From Firmicutes bacterium UBA1739 (GTDB taxonomy: Bacteria > Bacillota > Clostridia > Peptostreptococcales > Anaerovoracaceae), in the NCBI GenBank assembly GCA_002315385.1, contig DCHZ01000025.1:1-61307 (forward strand): a stretch of 61,307 bases of DNA, written 5' to 3'. Positions within the stretch are counted from its first letter, which is position 1. Every line of letters starts with the position of its first letter. Positions 17,491-25,084 of this stretch are shown here, piece by piece. A model generated the notes under the pieces. The model was not told where the DNA came from, did no database searches, and saw nothing but the letters and a program-made list of their open reading frames with translations. Made by a program: the position numbers and the translations under genes.

Positions 17491-17540
17491 AACACAAAAC
17501 CCTCAGCTCAGTAACGGCGGGCTTTGTGTTTCGATTTTTT
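17491..17540 (+). terminator. Terminator after trmR
   Basis: ACACAAAACCC pairs with GGGCTTTGTGT around a 16-base loop and is followed by TTCGATTTTTT. Confidence 0.7.
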
Positions 17541-17594
17541 AATGCAGGGCTTTGCCTGGACCGGAATAAACATGAGCTTGATGTATTCGAATCC

Positions 17595-17753
17595 GGTATA
17601 TGCGAAGGTTGCGATTATTACCATAGGAGCACTTACAATGCCTGCGGATATGGCTGCATCTCCGATGATAAGACCGCCGACTATGCTGACGGCATGTCCG
17701 ATTTCCTGAGGAAGCCTGAGACCGGCCTCCGATAACAACAGGATTTCTGATAG
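17595..17753 (-). pseudogene. gerA-family spore germination gene remnant
   Basis: On the minus strand the frame reads EAGLRLPQEIGHAVSIVGGL followed by IIGDAAISAGIVSAPMVII, a conserved membrane segment of the GerAA/GerKA A-subunit of spore germinant receptors. Only about 50 residues match; the family normally has about 500. The continuation, FEYIKLMFIPVQAKP, does not fit the family and runs into the trmR terminator, so the fragment is truncated on both sides. It is one more spore-specific gene reduced to a scar. Confidence 0.75.
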
Positions 17754-17950
17754 TTTTCAGCCATATAGGTATTGATATGACTGCAAACTGATAAGAATAT
17801 TATGGCCTGTTACTCAAAAAATAAACATTTCTTTTTTTGTGAAAAAATGCTACAATGAAATGTGAATATCCTGCCGAATTCTTTGAGATTTCATTAGTTT
17901 GGGCGGATAATAATAAAAAATATAGAAGTATGGCATGTACAGAGGAAAAA

Positions 17951-19303
17951 ATGGGAAAGAAAACCGAAAAAAAATCAGAGAATAAAAAGAATAAAAGAGG
18001 CAGAACTGCAGGGGACGGGCAGAAATCCAAAAAATCCTCAATCGGAAAGCAAGCCTATTCAGATAAGGAATACGGCAGGAGCAGCCGGGGAAACGGAGGA
18101 TATCAAAGCCGCGGTTATGATTATGGAAACAACGGAAATCGGGATTATCGATACAGCGAAAACAGAGATTACGGATACAGGGACAGTGGTTTTCGGGAGA
18201 GCGGATATCGTGACAGTGGATACTCCGGTTATTACGAAAGAAACGATAAATACCGAAAATCATATTCCTATGATAATCGAGGCGCCGGAAAACAGTATTC
18301 TTACGGAAATTATTCTTATGAAGGATATGCATACGGCAAGAGACAGAATAATTTTTCTTCAGATGAAAAATTTGAAGGCAGAAACCGAAAAAAGAGTTCC
18401 GCAAAAACCGGCAGTGATAATGCAAAAAAAAGAAAAAATACCGGCGAAAAAAAGAACTCTCAAAACAGAAGCGGGGCAAATGCCGGAAAGAGGGATAATA
18501 AAAAGAATAATACAGCCAAAAACGGAAAAAAGAAGCCTGCTGTAAAGAAAAGATTTTATGTTTTTGTCGCAGTGTTTATTCTGCTGCTGGCAGCATTGGT
18601 GGCTTTTTCGATTAAAACAGCTGTGAATCTGGTGATGATATATTCCGATAAACAGGATACACAGAATAAGAAAGTAACAACTGAGCAGGCAAAAGATCCT
18701 GCCGGAAGCAGCGGGGACGAAAAACAGAATAAAGCTGACAACACTGACAGTGCCGACGGAGGCACGGTTACTCTTGAGGATGAATACGGGAACTCTCCGG
18801 CGGTAATGACCACAGATCCTGTCAGTGATTCGGTGGACGAGCAGGGAAATCCGGTTTACAACAATCTTTCACAGGAGCAGCAGATCAGAACAGCCATTCT
18901 CAGCAGCTGGTACATGTATCCGTTGGGTCAGCAGCGATCTGTTGTTGAAATAGTGTTTGGAAAGCTGATCAGGTATGAAAACTGGAATGAACGCATATAT
19001 TATCACAGAGGTTTTCCGGATACAATGTATGTAACTTATGACGAACAACTGGGCGATGACGGACTGCCGATGTCTACATCAATCTGCACCGGCGTCAACA
19101 TTGCTCTGGAAAAAATAATCGGATTTGAATCTTTTACTCCGGGTTCGGATGTCTGGGGCAAAGTACATAAGGATGAATCCGGAAAAGGATGGACCGACTA
19201 TTATTATTATGTTCTGATTCGAGACAACCTTACTATGAAAGTGTACTGCGACAAAAACGGTGCAGTACAGCAGTCTTCACATGTTAAGGTTAATCATTTG
19301 TAG
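17951..19303 (+). CDS. Membrane protein with basic Tyr/Gly/Arg-rich cytoplasmic tail
   Basis: I do not recognise the family. The 450-residue product has a lysine-rich start (1-47), a low-complexity region rich in Tyr, Gly, Arg and Asp with GYRDSGFRESGYRDSGYSGY-like repeats (about 48-130), another lysine/asparagine-rich stretch (130-198), one membrane segment (FYVFVAVFILLLAALVAFSI, about 200-220) and an outer acidic linker and folded domain (to 450). With basic residues before the membrane segment, the tail should be cytoplasmic, where it could bind RNA, DNA or ribosomes. ATG at 17951 follows AGAGGA; an earlier in-frame ATG at 17930 is possible. Confidence 0.75.
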   Translation: MGKKTEKKSENKKNKRGRTAGDGQKSKKSSIGKQAYSDKEYGRSSRGNGGYQSRGYDYGNNGNRDYRYSENRDYGYRDSGFRESGYRDSGYSGYYERNDKYRKSYSYDNRGAGKQYSYGNYSYEGYAYGKRQNNFSSDEKFEGRNRKKSSAKTGSDNAKKRKNTGEKKNSQNRSGANAGKRDNKKNNTAKNGKKKPAVKKRFYVFVAVFILLLAALVAFSIKTAVNLVMIYSDKQDTQNKKVTTEQAKDPAGSSGDEKQNKADNTDSADGGTVTLEDEYGNSPAVMTTDPVSDSVDEQGNPVYNNLSQEQQIRTAILSSWYMYPLGQQRSVVEIVFGKLIRYENWNERIYYHRGFPDTMYVTYDEQLGDDGLPMSTSICTGVNIALEKIIGFESFTPGSDVWGKVHKDESGKGWTDYYYYVLIRDNLTMKVYCDKNGAVQQSSHVKVNHL

Positions 19304-19380
19304 CCACTGTACAGTGATGTTTTCACAACGCTACAGCGAAAACAGGTGGCCGAAGGCTGCCGGGTTGATAGGAGAATGAA

Positions 19381-20157
19381 ATGAAAAAACATGTTCTGTT
19401 TTCTCTGTTAATACTATTATTGGTATTATCAGTTACAGCCTGCGGGTCGGCACAGCGCAGTGACACAAAGGCTGAAAAGAAAGAGATTCCGGATTTGGAG
19501 GCGGTAATGACTCTTGACGAATATCCCTCCTGTGACGGTTCACCTTTGGCACTGCCCATGTCGGAAGCGGTATGCTGCGCTTTGACAGGTGCTGAAAGGA
19601 GTGCCGTCTGCAATAAGATAGTACATAATGGTAAAGAAAGTGCGCTGAACAGTCTGTTTGGAGGAAAAACCGATATAGTATTTGTTGAGGGAGACGATGC
19701 GAGCCTGAATACTGAGGCAGAGAAGGCCGGCGTTAAAATTGAGCTCTTCCCTGTCGCAAGAGAGTATTATGCGTTTTATTCCAAAGCTGAGCTGACAGAT
19801 GAAGAAAAGTCAAAGCTGCTTTCGGATGACGGTCTTGAAGCCGGTTCGTCAGAAAATAATATTTCGGCTCAAACAGCCTCTGCAATTATTGAAGGCGGAT
19901 TGAAATGCAGTATAAACTACGCAAAAGGGTATTTTATCTCAGGATATACCCCGGAAGGTGTTGTAATATATACGGTAAACGGAGTTGCACCTGACAGAGA
20001 TACTATTATTTCCGAAGAATACCCCTACAGCTTCTGTTATTATGCAATTATCAGAGCGGATTCGCCGGCCGGCAGCAGCGAGAGAGCAGTTGCGGAAGCC
20101 CTGGCGGGAGAGAGCGGCCAGAAATTACTGGAGGAAACAGGTTATGTCAGATATTAA
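19381..20157 (+). CDS. PstS-like substrate-binding lipoprotein
   Basis: The 258-residue product starts with a lipoprotein signal peptide (MKKHVLFSLLILLLVLSVTA, then the lipobox cysteine C21). The mature part has YPSCDGSPLALPMSEAVCCA, like the first ligand loop of PstS-type phosphate-binding domains (PBP-like 2), then IVFVEGDDAS and REYYAFYSKA. No ABC-transporter genes are adjacent, so it may be a sensor or a stand-alone binding protein rather than a phosphate importer. AGGAG precedes the ATG. The next gene, another lipoprotein, overlaps its end by 14 bases, so the two are coupled. Confidence 0.7.
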   Translation: MKKHVLFSLLILLLVLSVTACGSAQRSDTKAEKKEIPDLEAVMTLDEYPSCDGSPLALPMSEAVCCALTGAERSAVCNKIVHNGKESALNSLFGGKTDIVFVEGDDASLNTEAEKAGVKIELFPVAREYYAFYSKAELTDEEKSKLLSDDGLEAGSSENNISAQTASAIIEGGLKCSINYAKGYFISGYTPEGVVIYTVNGVAPDRDTIISEEYPYSFCYYAIIRADSPAGSSERAVAEALAGESGQKLLEETGYVRY

Positions 20158-21610
20158 AATGAGAAAAACAGTCGGAATGGTTATGACCGTGATGCTTACT
20201 GTGGGGATGCTCGGACTGACAGGATGTGGCAGCGGTACTCAAAACAGTTCCGCTGAAATTGAAAAGAAGGAAATAAATTATCTCTATCAGAATAATATCA
20301 GCTACAAGCTGGTTGAAATGGAGGATTTTTCCGATACACCTCCGGAAGAATACCTGTATACACGTATTGAAATCGACGGACTTGCGGACGCTTCCGTAGA
20401 ACAGAAAATAAACGGAAAAATATCAGAAGTTTTTGAAGATATGCTGGAAAGAAAAGGTGCGGGATACCGTGGTTTTTCTTCTAAAGTGGATTTGTCCGCG
20501 GAAAAGTCTTCCGAAACAATTTCCATGAGAGTTACCGGAAATTATAACAATATTCTGTCAATTCTTGTATTGAAAAATGTTGAGCAGGGCGGTATCAGAT
20601 ATTCTGATAATGAAACTCTTAATTTTGATTTGAGAACAGGTGAAACTGTCGGAATTTATGATTTATTTGAGGACGGCAACTGCGATGAACTGAACCGGTA
20701 CATTGCAAATCATGTTAATGTTTTCGGAAACGTATATGCCGGCGGAACGGTTTATGATGATTCCACAGGTTATCACATGATATCTGTATTCAAAGGAGTA
20801 CCGGAGGAACAGAAATTCATATTGAATGAGTATGGTCCTGTTCTGCTGTTTGATTATACAAATCCTGAGTTTTATTTTACTGACTACAGGGCTTATGAAA
20901 TACAGGCAGGATACGATGCTCTGGCACAGACGCTGGATCTCGACAGATTCATGGAAGTAAAAGAGGGTACAAAAATATATGAGACCCCGACTGACAGAAT
21001 TATGATGGTTTACGGAAGTGCGGAGACTGTTGAAAAGAAAGACAGTTCGTCGGGCAGCGGAAATGAACAGTACAGCGGAACCTTTTCATATATGAAAGAT
21101 ATTCCGGAAGCTGCTCTGGAATGCGGAAATGAACTGGTTAAATTCAATAAAGATATGGTTTCCAAGATAACAGGCTCCGAACCGGCATCAGGAGGCCTGA
21201 GAATAATTAATAAAGTAAAGGGAAGCCATGTGGGCGCGTATTATAATATAGTTCAGGATTTATCGGGATTTCGGGGAAACACCTGGGAGCAGAGCATGGA
21301 GGCTTATGTTTTCGATATGGAAGGAAATCCGGTAAGTCTCGATGATTTCTTCGCAGACGGTTATGACTATTTTTCCGTAATTAAAAGCGAACTGCAGTCA
21401 TACATGAGTAACAATAATCCGGACAGCGTTATTGATGAAAGCCGGCTCAATAATCTGGTGGAAAACAGCAGCTTTTATGTTGATATTTACGGACTGAAGA
21501 TTCTTACCAGGCCGATTGAAAAGACCGGTTCCAACGGAGGTAAATATAAAGCTTCGATTGTTTTTGAAATACCTTATGACAAATTCGGAACGGAAAATAT
21601 AAAACTGTAA
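20144..21610 (+). CDS. Lipoprotein with DUF3298/RsiV-like domain
   Basis: The 488-residue product has a signal peptide ending in the lipobox LTGC (C28). The central part (EYLYTRIEIDGLADASVEQK; LNFDLRTGETVGIYDLFEDG; LLFDYTNPEFYFTDYRAYEI) resembles the DUF4163/DUF3298 arrangement found in RsiV and other secreted proteins. The C-terminal half may be a divergent second copy, as AYVFDMEGNPVSLDDFF parallels it. ATG at 20144 lies inside the previous gene after GGAGG; a second ATG at 20159 is possible. Its function is unknown; no sigma factor gene is adjacent to support an RsiV role. Confidence 0.65.
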   Translation: MSDIKMRKTVGMVMTVMLTVGMLGLTGCGSGTQNSSAEIEKKEINYLYQNNISYKLVEMEDFSDTPPEEYLYTRIEIDGLADASVEQKINGKISEVFEDMLERKGAGYRGFSSKVDLSAEKSSETISMRVTGNYNNILSILVLKNVEQGGIRYSDNETLNFDLRTGETVGIYDLFEDGNCDELNRYIANHVNVFGNVYAGGTVYDDSTGYHMISVFKGVPEEQKFILNEYGPVLLFDYTNPEFYFTDYRAYEIQAGYDALAQTLDLDRFMEVKEGTKIYETPTDRIMMVYGSAETVEKKDSSSGSGNEQYSGTFSYMKDIPEAALECGNELVKFNKDMVSKITGSEPASGGLRIINKVKGSHVGAYYNIVQDLSGFRGNTWEQSMEAYVFDMEGNPVSLDDFFADGYDYFSVIKSELQSYMSNNNPDSVIDESRLNNLVENSSFYVDIYGLKILTRPIEKTGSNGGKYKASIVFEIPYDKFGTENIKL

Positions 21611-21614
21611 ACCT

Positions 21615-21910
21615 TCATCCCATATAACTGCGCATACCGGCAAGGGCGTTTTTTTCGAGACGGCTGACCTGGGCCTGGCTGATTCCGATTTCATTTGCGA
21701 CCTCCATCTGTGTTTTGCCGTCAAAAAAGCGGCGGGTGAGGATGTGCTTTTCTTCGATGATTTTAGGCTCGTTGTGTTTTTTCGTGTGAGCTGATCCCTG
21801 ACCTGAAGAGCCTTGCAGGTCAGATCCCGGAGTGAACGGATGATCTTGATGGAGTTGTTGTCACGAAGGTATCGCATGATCTCTCCGATGAGAACGTGAG
21901 AGGAAGGATA
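21615..21910 (-). pseudogene. sigG: sigG remnant (forespore sigma factor, broken)
   Basis: On the minus strand one frame gives LIGEIMRYLRDNNSIKIIRS and LRDLTCKALQVRDQLT, the start of sigma region 3. A shifted frame then gives KHNEPKIIEEKHILTRRFFD and GKTQMEVANEIGISQAQVSR, ending LEKNALAGMRSYMG and stop (21615-21617): region 4.2, close to SigG. Everything between (about 100 residues) and the whole N-terminal half are missing, and the pieces are out of frame. The RYLRDNN and GKTQMEVA...SQAQVSRLEK wording fits SigG better than SigF. It is convergent with the preceding lipoprotein gene. Confidence 0.9.
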
Positions 21911-21954
21911 CATAAATCCGGATGTCGGCAATTATGCAAAACTGAATGAAAATC

Positions 21955-22001
21955 GTCGATATTTGTACAAATAATAGAAAATAGTCGATATTTGTAGAAA
22001 T
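21955..22001 (+). repeat. Twin 18-bp direct repeats upstream of a promoter
   Basis: GTCGATATTTGTACAAAT (21955-21972) recurs as GTCGATATTTGTAGAAAT (21984-22001), 17 of 18 identical and 29 bases apart. Each contains a near-perfect palindrome (ATTTGTACAAAT in the first). The second copy ends two bases before a -35 element. This is the expected layout of tandem regulator sites. Confidence 0.6.
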
Positions 22002-22003
22002 CA

Positions 22004-22032
22004 TTGACAGACAATAGCAGTTAAGGTATTCT
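22004..22032 (+). promoter_or_regulatory. Promoter for the AIM24-like gene and perhaps budA
   Basis: TTGACA (22004-22009) and TATTCT (22027-22032) are 17 bases apart, directly downstream of the twin repeats. The leader to the next ATG is about 120 bases. Confidence 0.65.
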
Positions 22033-22160
22033 GAAACTGATACTGATTGTTAATTTTCTGTGGTTTAATCATCTTAATTCAGCCGGCAGAGGGTTTTGAA
22101 TTAACAATGACAGTAAATAGTTGACACTGTTTTTGATAATGAATAAGAAAAGGAGATATT

Positions 22161-22838
22161 ATGAAATATAGGATTGAAGGCGGTAATCTGCCTGTTGTTG
22201 AAGTATTGTTAGAGCCAAACGAAAGTATTAAATGCGAAGGCGGTGCAATGAGCTGGATGACCTCCAACATGAAAATGGAAACCAGTGGCGGAGGACTGGG
22301 AAAAATGTTTTCAAAAATGATTTCCGGTGAAAAACTGTTCCAGAACACCTATACAGCTGTGGGAGCTCCGGGAGAAATCGCATTTGCCTCAAGCTTTCCG
22401 GGTTCCATTATCGCAGTGGAAATCGAACCGGGCAGAGAGATTATATGTCAGAAGTCAGCATATCTCGCAGCCTCTGAGGGAGTAGAGCTTTCTGTTTTCT
22501 TCCAGAAGAAGCTGGGCTCGGGATTCTTTGGCGGTGAGGGTTTCATCATGCAGAGATTATCGGGAAGAGGTATTGCATTTCTCGAAATAGACGGAAGTGT
22601 CGTGGAAAAGAATCTTCTCCCGGGCGAGAGACTGATTGTGGACACAGGTTATGTGTCTATGATTGACGGCAGCTGCAGTATAGAAATTGAAAGTGTAAAG
22701 GGCGTTAAAAATGTTCTTGTGGGAGGAGAAGGACTGTTCAATACCGTTGTAACCGGACCGGGCAGAGTTGTACTCCAGACTATGCCGATTTCAAAAACTG
22801 TGGGTGTAATAAAACGGTACATGCCTTCAAACGATTAA
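22161..22838 (+). CDS. AIM24/TIGR00266 family protein
   Basis: The 225-residue protein belongs to the AIM24 family, a double-stranded beta-helix fold of unknown biochemical role found in bacteria and mitochondria. Family features are VLLEPNESIKCEGGAMSWMT, a glycine-rich GGGLGKMFSKMISGEKLF, FASSFPGSIIAVEI, and GEGLFNTVVTGPGRVVLQTM near the C terminus. AAAGGAG precedes the ATG. It is 40 bases upstream of budA, so the two may be cotranscribed from the promoter at 22004-22032. Confidence 0.88.
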   Translation: MKYRIEGGNLPVVEVLLEPNESIKCEGGAMSWMTSNMKMETSGGGLGKMFSKMISGEKLFQNTYTAVGAPGEIAFASSFPGSIIAVEIEPGREIICQKSAYLAASEGVELSVFFQKKLGSGFFGGEGFIMQRLSGRGIAFLEIDGSVVEKNLLPGERLIVDTGYVSMIDGSCSIEIESVKGVKNVLVGGEGLFNTVVTGPGRVVLQTMPISKTVGVIKRYMPSND

Positions 22839-22878
22839 AAATAAATAGATTCTGCATATTAATGGGGAGACGGATTTT

Positions 22879-23604
22879 ATGGATAATCAGAAACTATTTC
22901 AGCTTTCGACACTTTCGGCTCTGGCCCTCGGATATACTCGCGGAGTAACGGACATTGAAACATTTCTTTTGCACGGAGACACGGGACTCGGAACATTCGA
23001 GGATGTTGACGGGGAAATGATTGTTGCGGACGGACACTGCTACAGAGCCATGCATGATGGGAGTATTGAAGAACCTGCTCTTAACACAGGAATTCCTTTT
23101 GCTGCCATTGGATTTATAAAGGGAAAGAAGATTTATGAATTTGATAATATTAATTCTGCTGAGGAGCTGAAAACCGTATTAAACCTGAAAATTGAAGAGA
23201 ATTTCGGGCTGAACAGTATGCATCTGGTCAGAATAGACGGAAGCTTCAACCGAATTGCGGCGCGTTCGGAAGTGCCGTATCGTTCACACCATATAGAGCT
23301 TAAGGACATATTATCCCATACACAGGAAGAGTTTTATTTTGATAACATAAAGGGCTCCCTGATATGCCTGTATTATCCCGATTACATGGACGGAATCAAT
23401 GCACCGGGCTGGCATTTTCACTTCATTTCCGAAGACAGAAAAAAGGGCGGGCATGTTTTTGAGCTTTCGATGCTTCACGGCACCGTAAGGCTTGATAAAA
23501 TCAACGGTATCGAACTGAGACTTCCCGGAGATGCGGCTTTCGATACATATTCACTCAAGGAAGCTTCACAGAAGGACATTAAAAAGGTAGAACAGGGCGG
23601 TTAA
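22879..23604 (+). CDS. budA: Alpha-acetolactate decarboxylase
   Basis: The enzyme converts 2-acetolactate to acetoin, the step that draws pyruvate-derived acetolactate away from branched-chain amino-acid synthesis. The 241-residue cytoplasmic product has the zinc-binding histidines of the family (GWHFHF with H179 and H181, and GGH with H192), the early FLLHGDTGLGTFEDVDGE segment and YRAMHDGSIEEP. Acetolactate synthase and butanediol dehydrogenase genes are not in the window. GGGGAG precedes the ATG. It may regulate valine/leucine supply as in lactococci (inference). Confidence 0.93.
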   Translation: MDNQKLFQLSTLSALALGYTRGVTDIETFLLHGDTGLGTFEDVDGEMIVADGHCYRAMHDGSIEEPALNTGIPFAAIGFIKGKKIYEFDNINSAEELKTVLNLKIEENFGLNSMHLVRIDGSFNRIAARSEVPYRSHHIELKDILSHTQEEFYFDNIKGSLICLYYPDYMDGINAPGWHFHFISEDRKKGGHVFELSMLHGTVRLDKINGIELRLPGDAAFDTYSLKEASQKDIKKVEQGG

Positions 23605-23707
23605 GGTGAACCGGGTTAAACAGAGCAGAGTATATTTGATAATTCAGACTGAGAGCATTTGAAACCGAACATTCAGGGAATAAACAATACTGAAAGGAGA
23701 GCATGGA

Positions 23708-24058
23708 ATGCTTTATATTTGTTATCCGAGATGTACGACCTGTAAAAAGGCACAGAAGTGGCTTGATGAACAGGGAGTGGATTATACTTTGAGGGATATT
23801 AAAGAAGACAAGCCTTCATACGAGGAATTAAAAGAATGGTATGAAAAAAGCGGTCTTCCGCTGAAAAAGTTTTTTAATACCAGTGGGAAGCTGTACAAAG
23901 ATATGGAACTTAAGAATAAGCTGCCGGATATGACAGAAGAAGAACAGCTCAGATTACTGGCAATGGACGGGATGCTGGTAAAAAGGCCAATCGGAGTAAG
24001 CAGCGAAAGGGTACTTGTGGGTTTCAAACAGGAGGAATGGGAGGAGACCATTAAATGA
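23708..24058 (+). CDS. ArsC/Spx-family protein with CxxC motif
   Basis: The 116-residue protein has the thioredoxin-like ArsC/Spx/YffB fold, with YPRCTTCKKAQKWLDEQGV at the N terminus (C-x2-C: CTTC), LPLKKFFNTSGKLYKDMELK in the middle and VKRPIGVSSERVLVGF at the end. The family includes glutaredoxin-linked arsenate reductases and the transcription regulator Spx; the KRP-x-G and CxxC pattern alone does not decide between redox and regulatory roles. AGGAGAGC precedes the ATG. Its stop overlaps the fluC start by four bases, so the two are coupled. Confidence 0.85.
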   Translation: MLYICYPRCTTCKKAQKWLDEQGVDYTLRDIKEDKPSYEELKEWYEKSGLPLKKFFNTSGKLYKDMELKNKLPDMTEEEQLRLLAMDGMLVKRPIGVSSERVLVGFKQEEWEETIK

Positions 24059-24426
24059 TTCCGTGCCTTTGTGTCGGCGCCGGCGGTTTTGCCGGTGCCG
24101 TTTTAAGATATCTGCTAAGCGGCATTCCCACCGGAAACAGCAGCTTTCCTGTTATGACATTTATCATCAATATTCTGGGAGCCTTTGGAATCGGATTTCT
24201 GATGGGACTGTCAGAAAAAACGGGATTTCCCAAAGGCAATCTTCTTCTGTTTCTGAAAGTAGGTGTTTGCGGGGGATTCACGACTTTTTCCACATATGCA
24301 CTGGAACTCAGCGGATTATTCGAGGAAGGAAAATGGGTAACAGGTATTGCCTATGCATCTCTGAGTGTGATTATATGTCTCGTAGCTGTATATGCGGGAC
24401 AGGCTGCGGCAAAAGCTATAAGCTGA
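24055..24426 (+). CDS. fluC: Fluoride channel
   Basis: Fluc/CrcB proteins export fluoride through dimers of small four-helix membrane subunits. The 123-residue product has four hydrophobic segments and the signatures GAGGFAGAVLRY (8-19), FIINILGAFGIGF (about 37-49) and GGFTTFSTYALE (about 73-84), whose phenylalanines and threonines line the fluoride path. A single gene would form a homodimer. Its ATG overlaps the previous stop. No fluoride riboswitch is visible upstream of the pair. Confidence 0.93.
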   Translation: MIPCLCVGAGGFAGAVLRYLLSGIPTGNSSFPVMTFIINILGAFGIGFLMGLSEKTGFPKGNLLLFLKVGVCGGFTTFSTYALELSGLFEEGKWVTGIAYASLSVIICLVAVYAGQAAAKAIS

Positions 24427-24437
24427 AAACGCAAAGA

Positions 24438-24509
24438 CACCGTTAATCTCACAGATTTATGATTGAAATTACTGCATTCAATCGAAGACAATGAGAACGG
24501 TGCCTTGTT
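24438..24509. terminator. Structured terminator between fluC and a DUF5662 gene
   Basis: CACCGTTaaTCTCA pairs with TGAGAACGGTG and encloses a second hairpin, GATTGAA/TTCAATC. The plus strand continues CCTTGTTTTAC. It can serve both convergent genes. Confidence 0.5.
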
Positions 24510-25040
24510 TTACTTTTTCAGAAAAGTATGTTTAATATAATGAAATGTTTCTTTTTCCCCTCTATCTTTCAGCATTGAAAGTAGAAAAAGAATTTTCCCC
24601 GCTGTTTCGGGATGTGAATATCTGGTATCTTTTACCATTGTAAGATAGTTTAGAGGAGACGCATCAGTATATTCTTTGCCCTGATATGTTTTGCATGCGG
24701 CGATTCTGTCCATGATCATTTCCGCAATGTATTTGTCGGGGACATTAACATATTCGTAGCTGCGGGTTTTCGGAGATACATCTGTCCAGTATTCAAAATG
24801 ATGGCGATTCCGTCCTTTGTGATGCATCCATGACTCAGAGTAGCCCTTATCTTCTCTTTCGGCATTGTTAGGACTTCTTGTCCCCTGAAAATATTTTACC
24901 CCGTTGATAAACTCAGTCGGAGAAAACTTAGACATGTCGTGCATCAGACCCTGTCGGTAAAGACCTACTTTAAAACAGTATGCCATAACAAGATGGCGAT
25001 GATGAAGGACGGTTCGTAAGTGCCCGAATAATTTGTTCAT
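24510..25040 (-). CDS. DUF5662 family protein
   Basis: The 176-residue protein matches the DUF5662 family, often mislabelled catalase. It is rich in conserved His, Asp and Asn residues: LRTVLHHRHLVMAYCFKVGL near the start, GLMHDMSKFSPTEF, then MHHKGRNRHHFEYW, a set that suggests a metal-binding HD-like helical fold (inference). Its function is unknown. The gene stands alone on the minus strand, convergent with fluC, with GGAG upstream of the ATG. fabV lies 44 bases upstream of its start in the same direction and may share a transcript. Confidence 0.75.
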   Translation of the reverse strand: MNKLFGHLRTVLHHRHLVMAYCFKVGLYRQGLMHDMSKFSPTEFINGVKYFQGTRSPNNAEREDKGYSESWMHHKGRNRHHFEYWTDVSPKTRSYEYVNVPDKYIAEMIMDRIAACKTYQGKEYTDASPLNYLTMVKDTRYSHPETAGKILFLLSMLKDRGEKETFHYIKHTFLKK

Positions 25041-25084
25041 ATCTCAGCTCCTGACACAAAACCGGGAAGTCGTCAGACCCGGTT

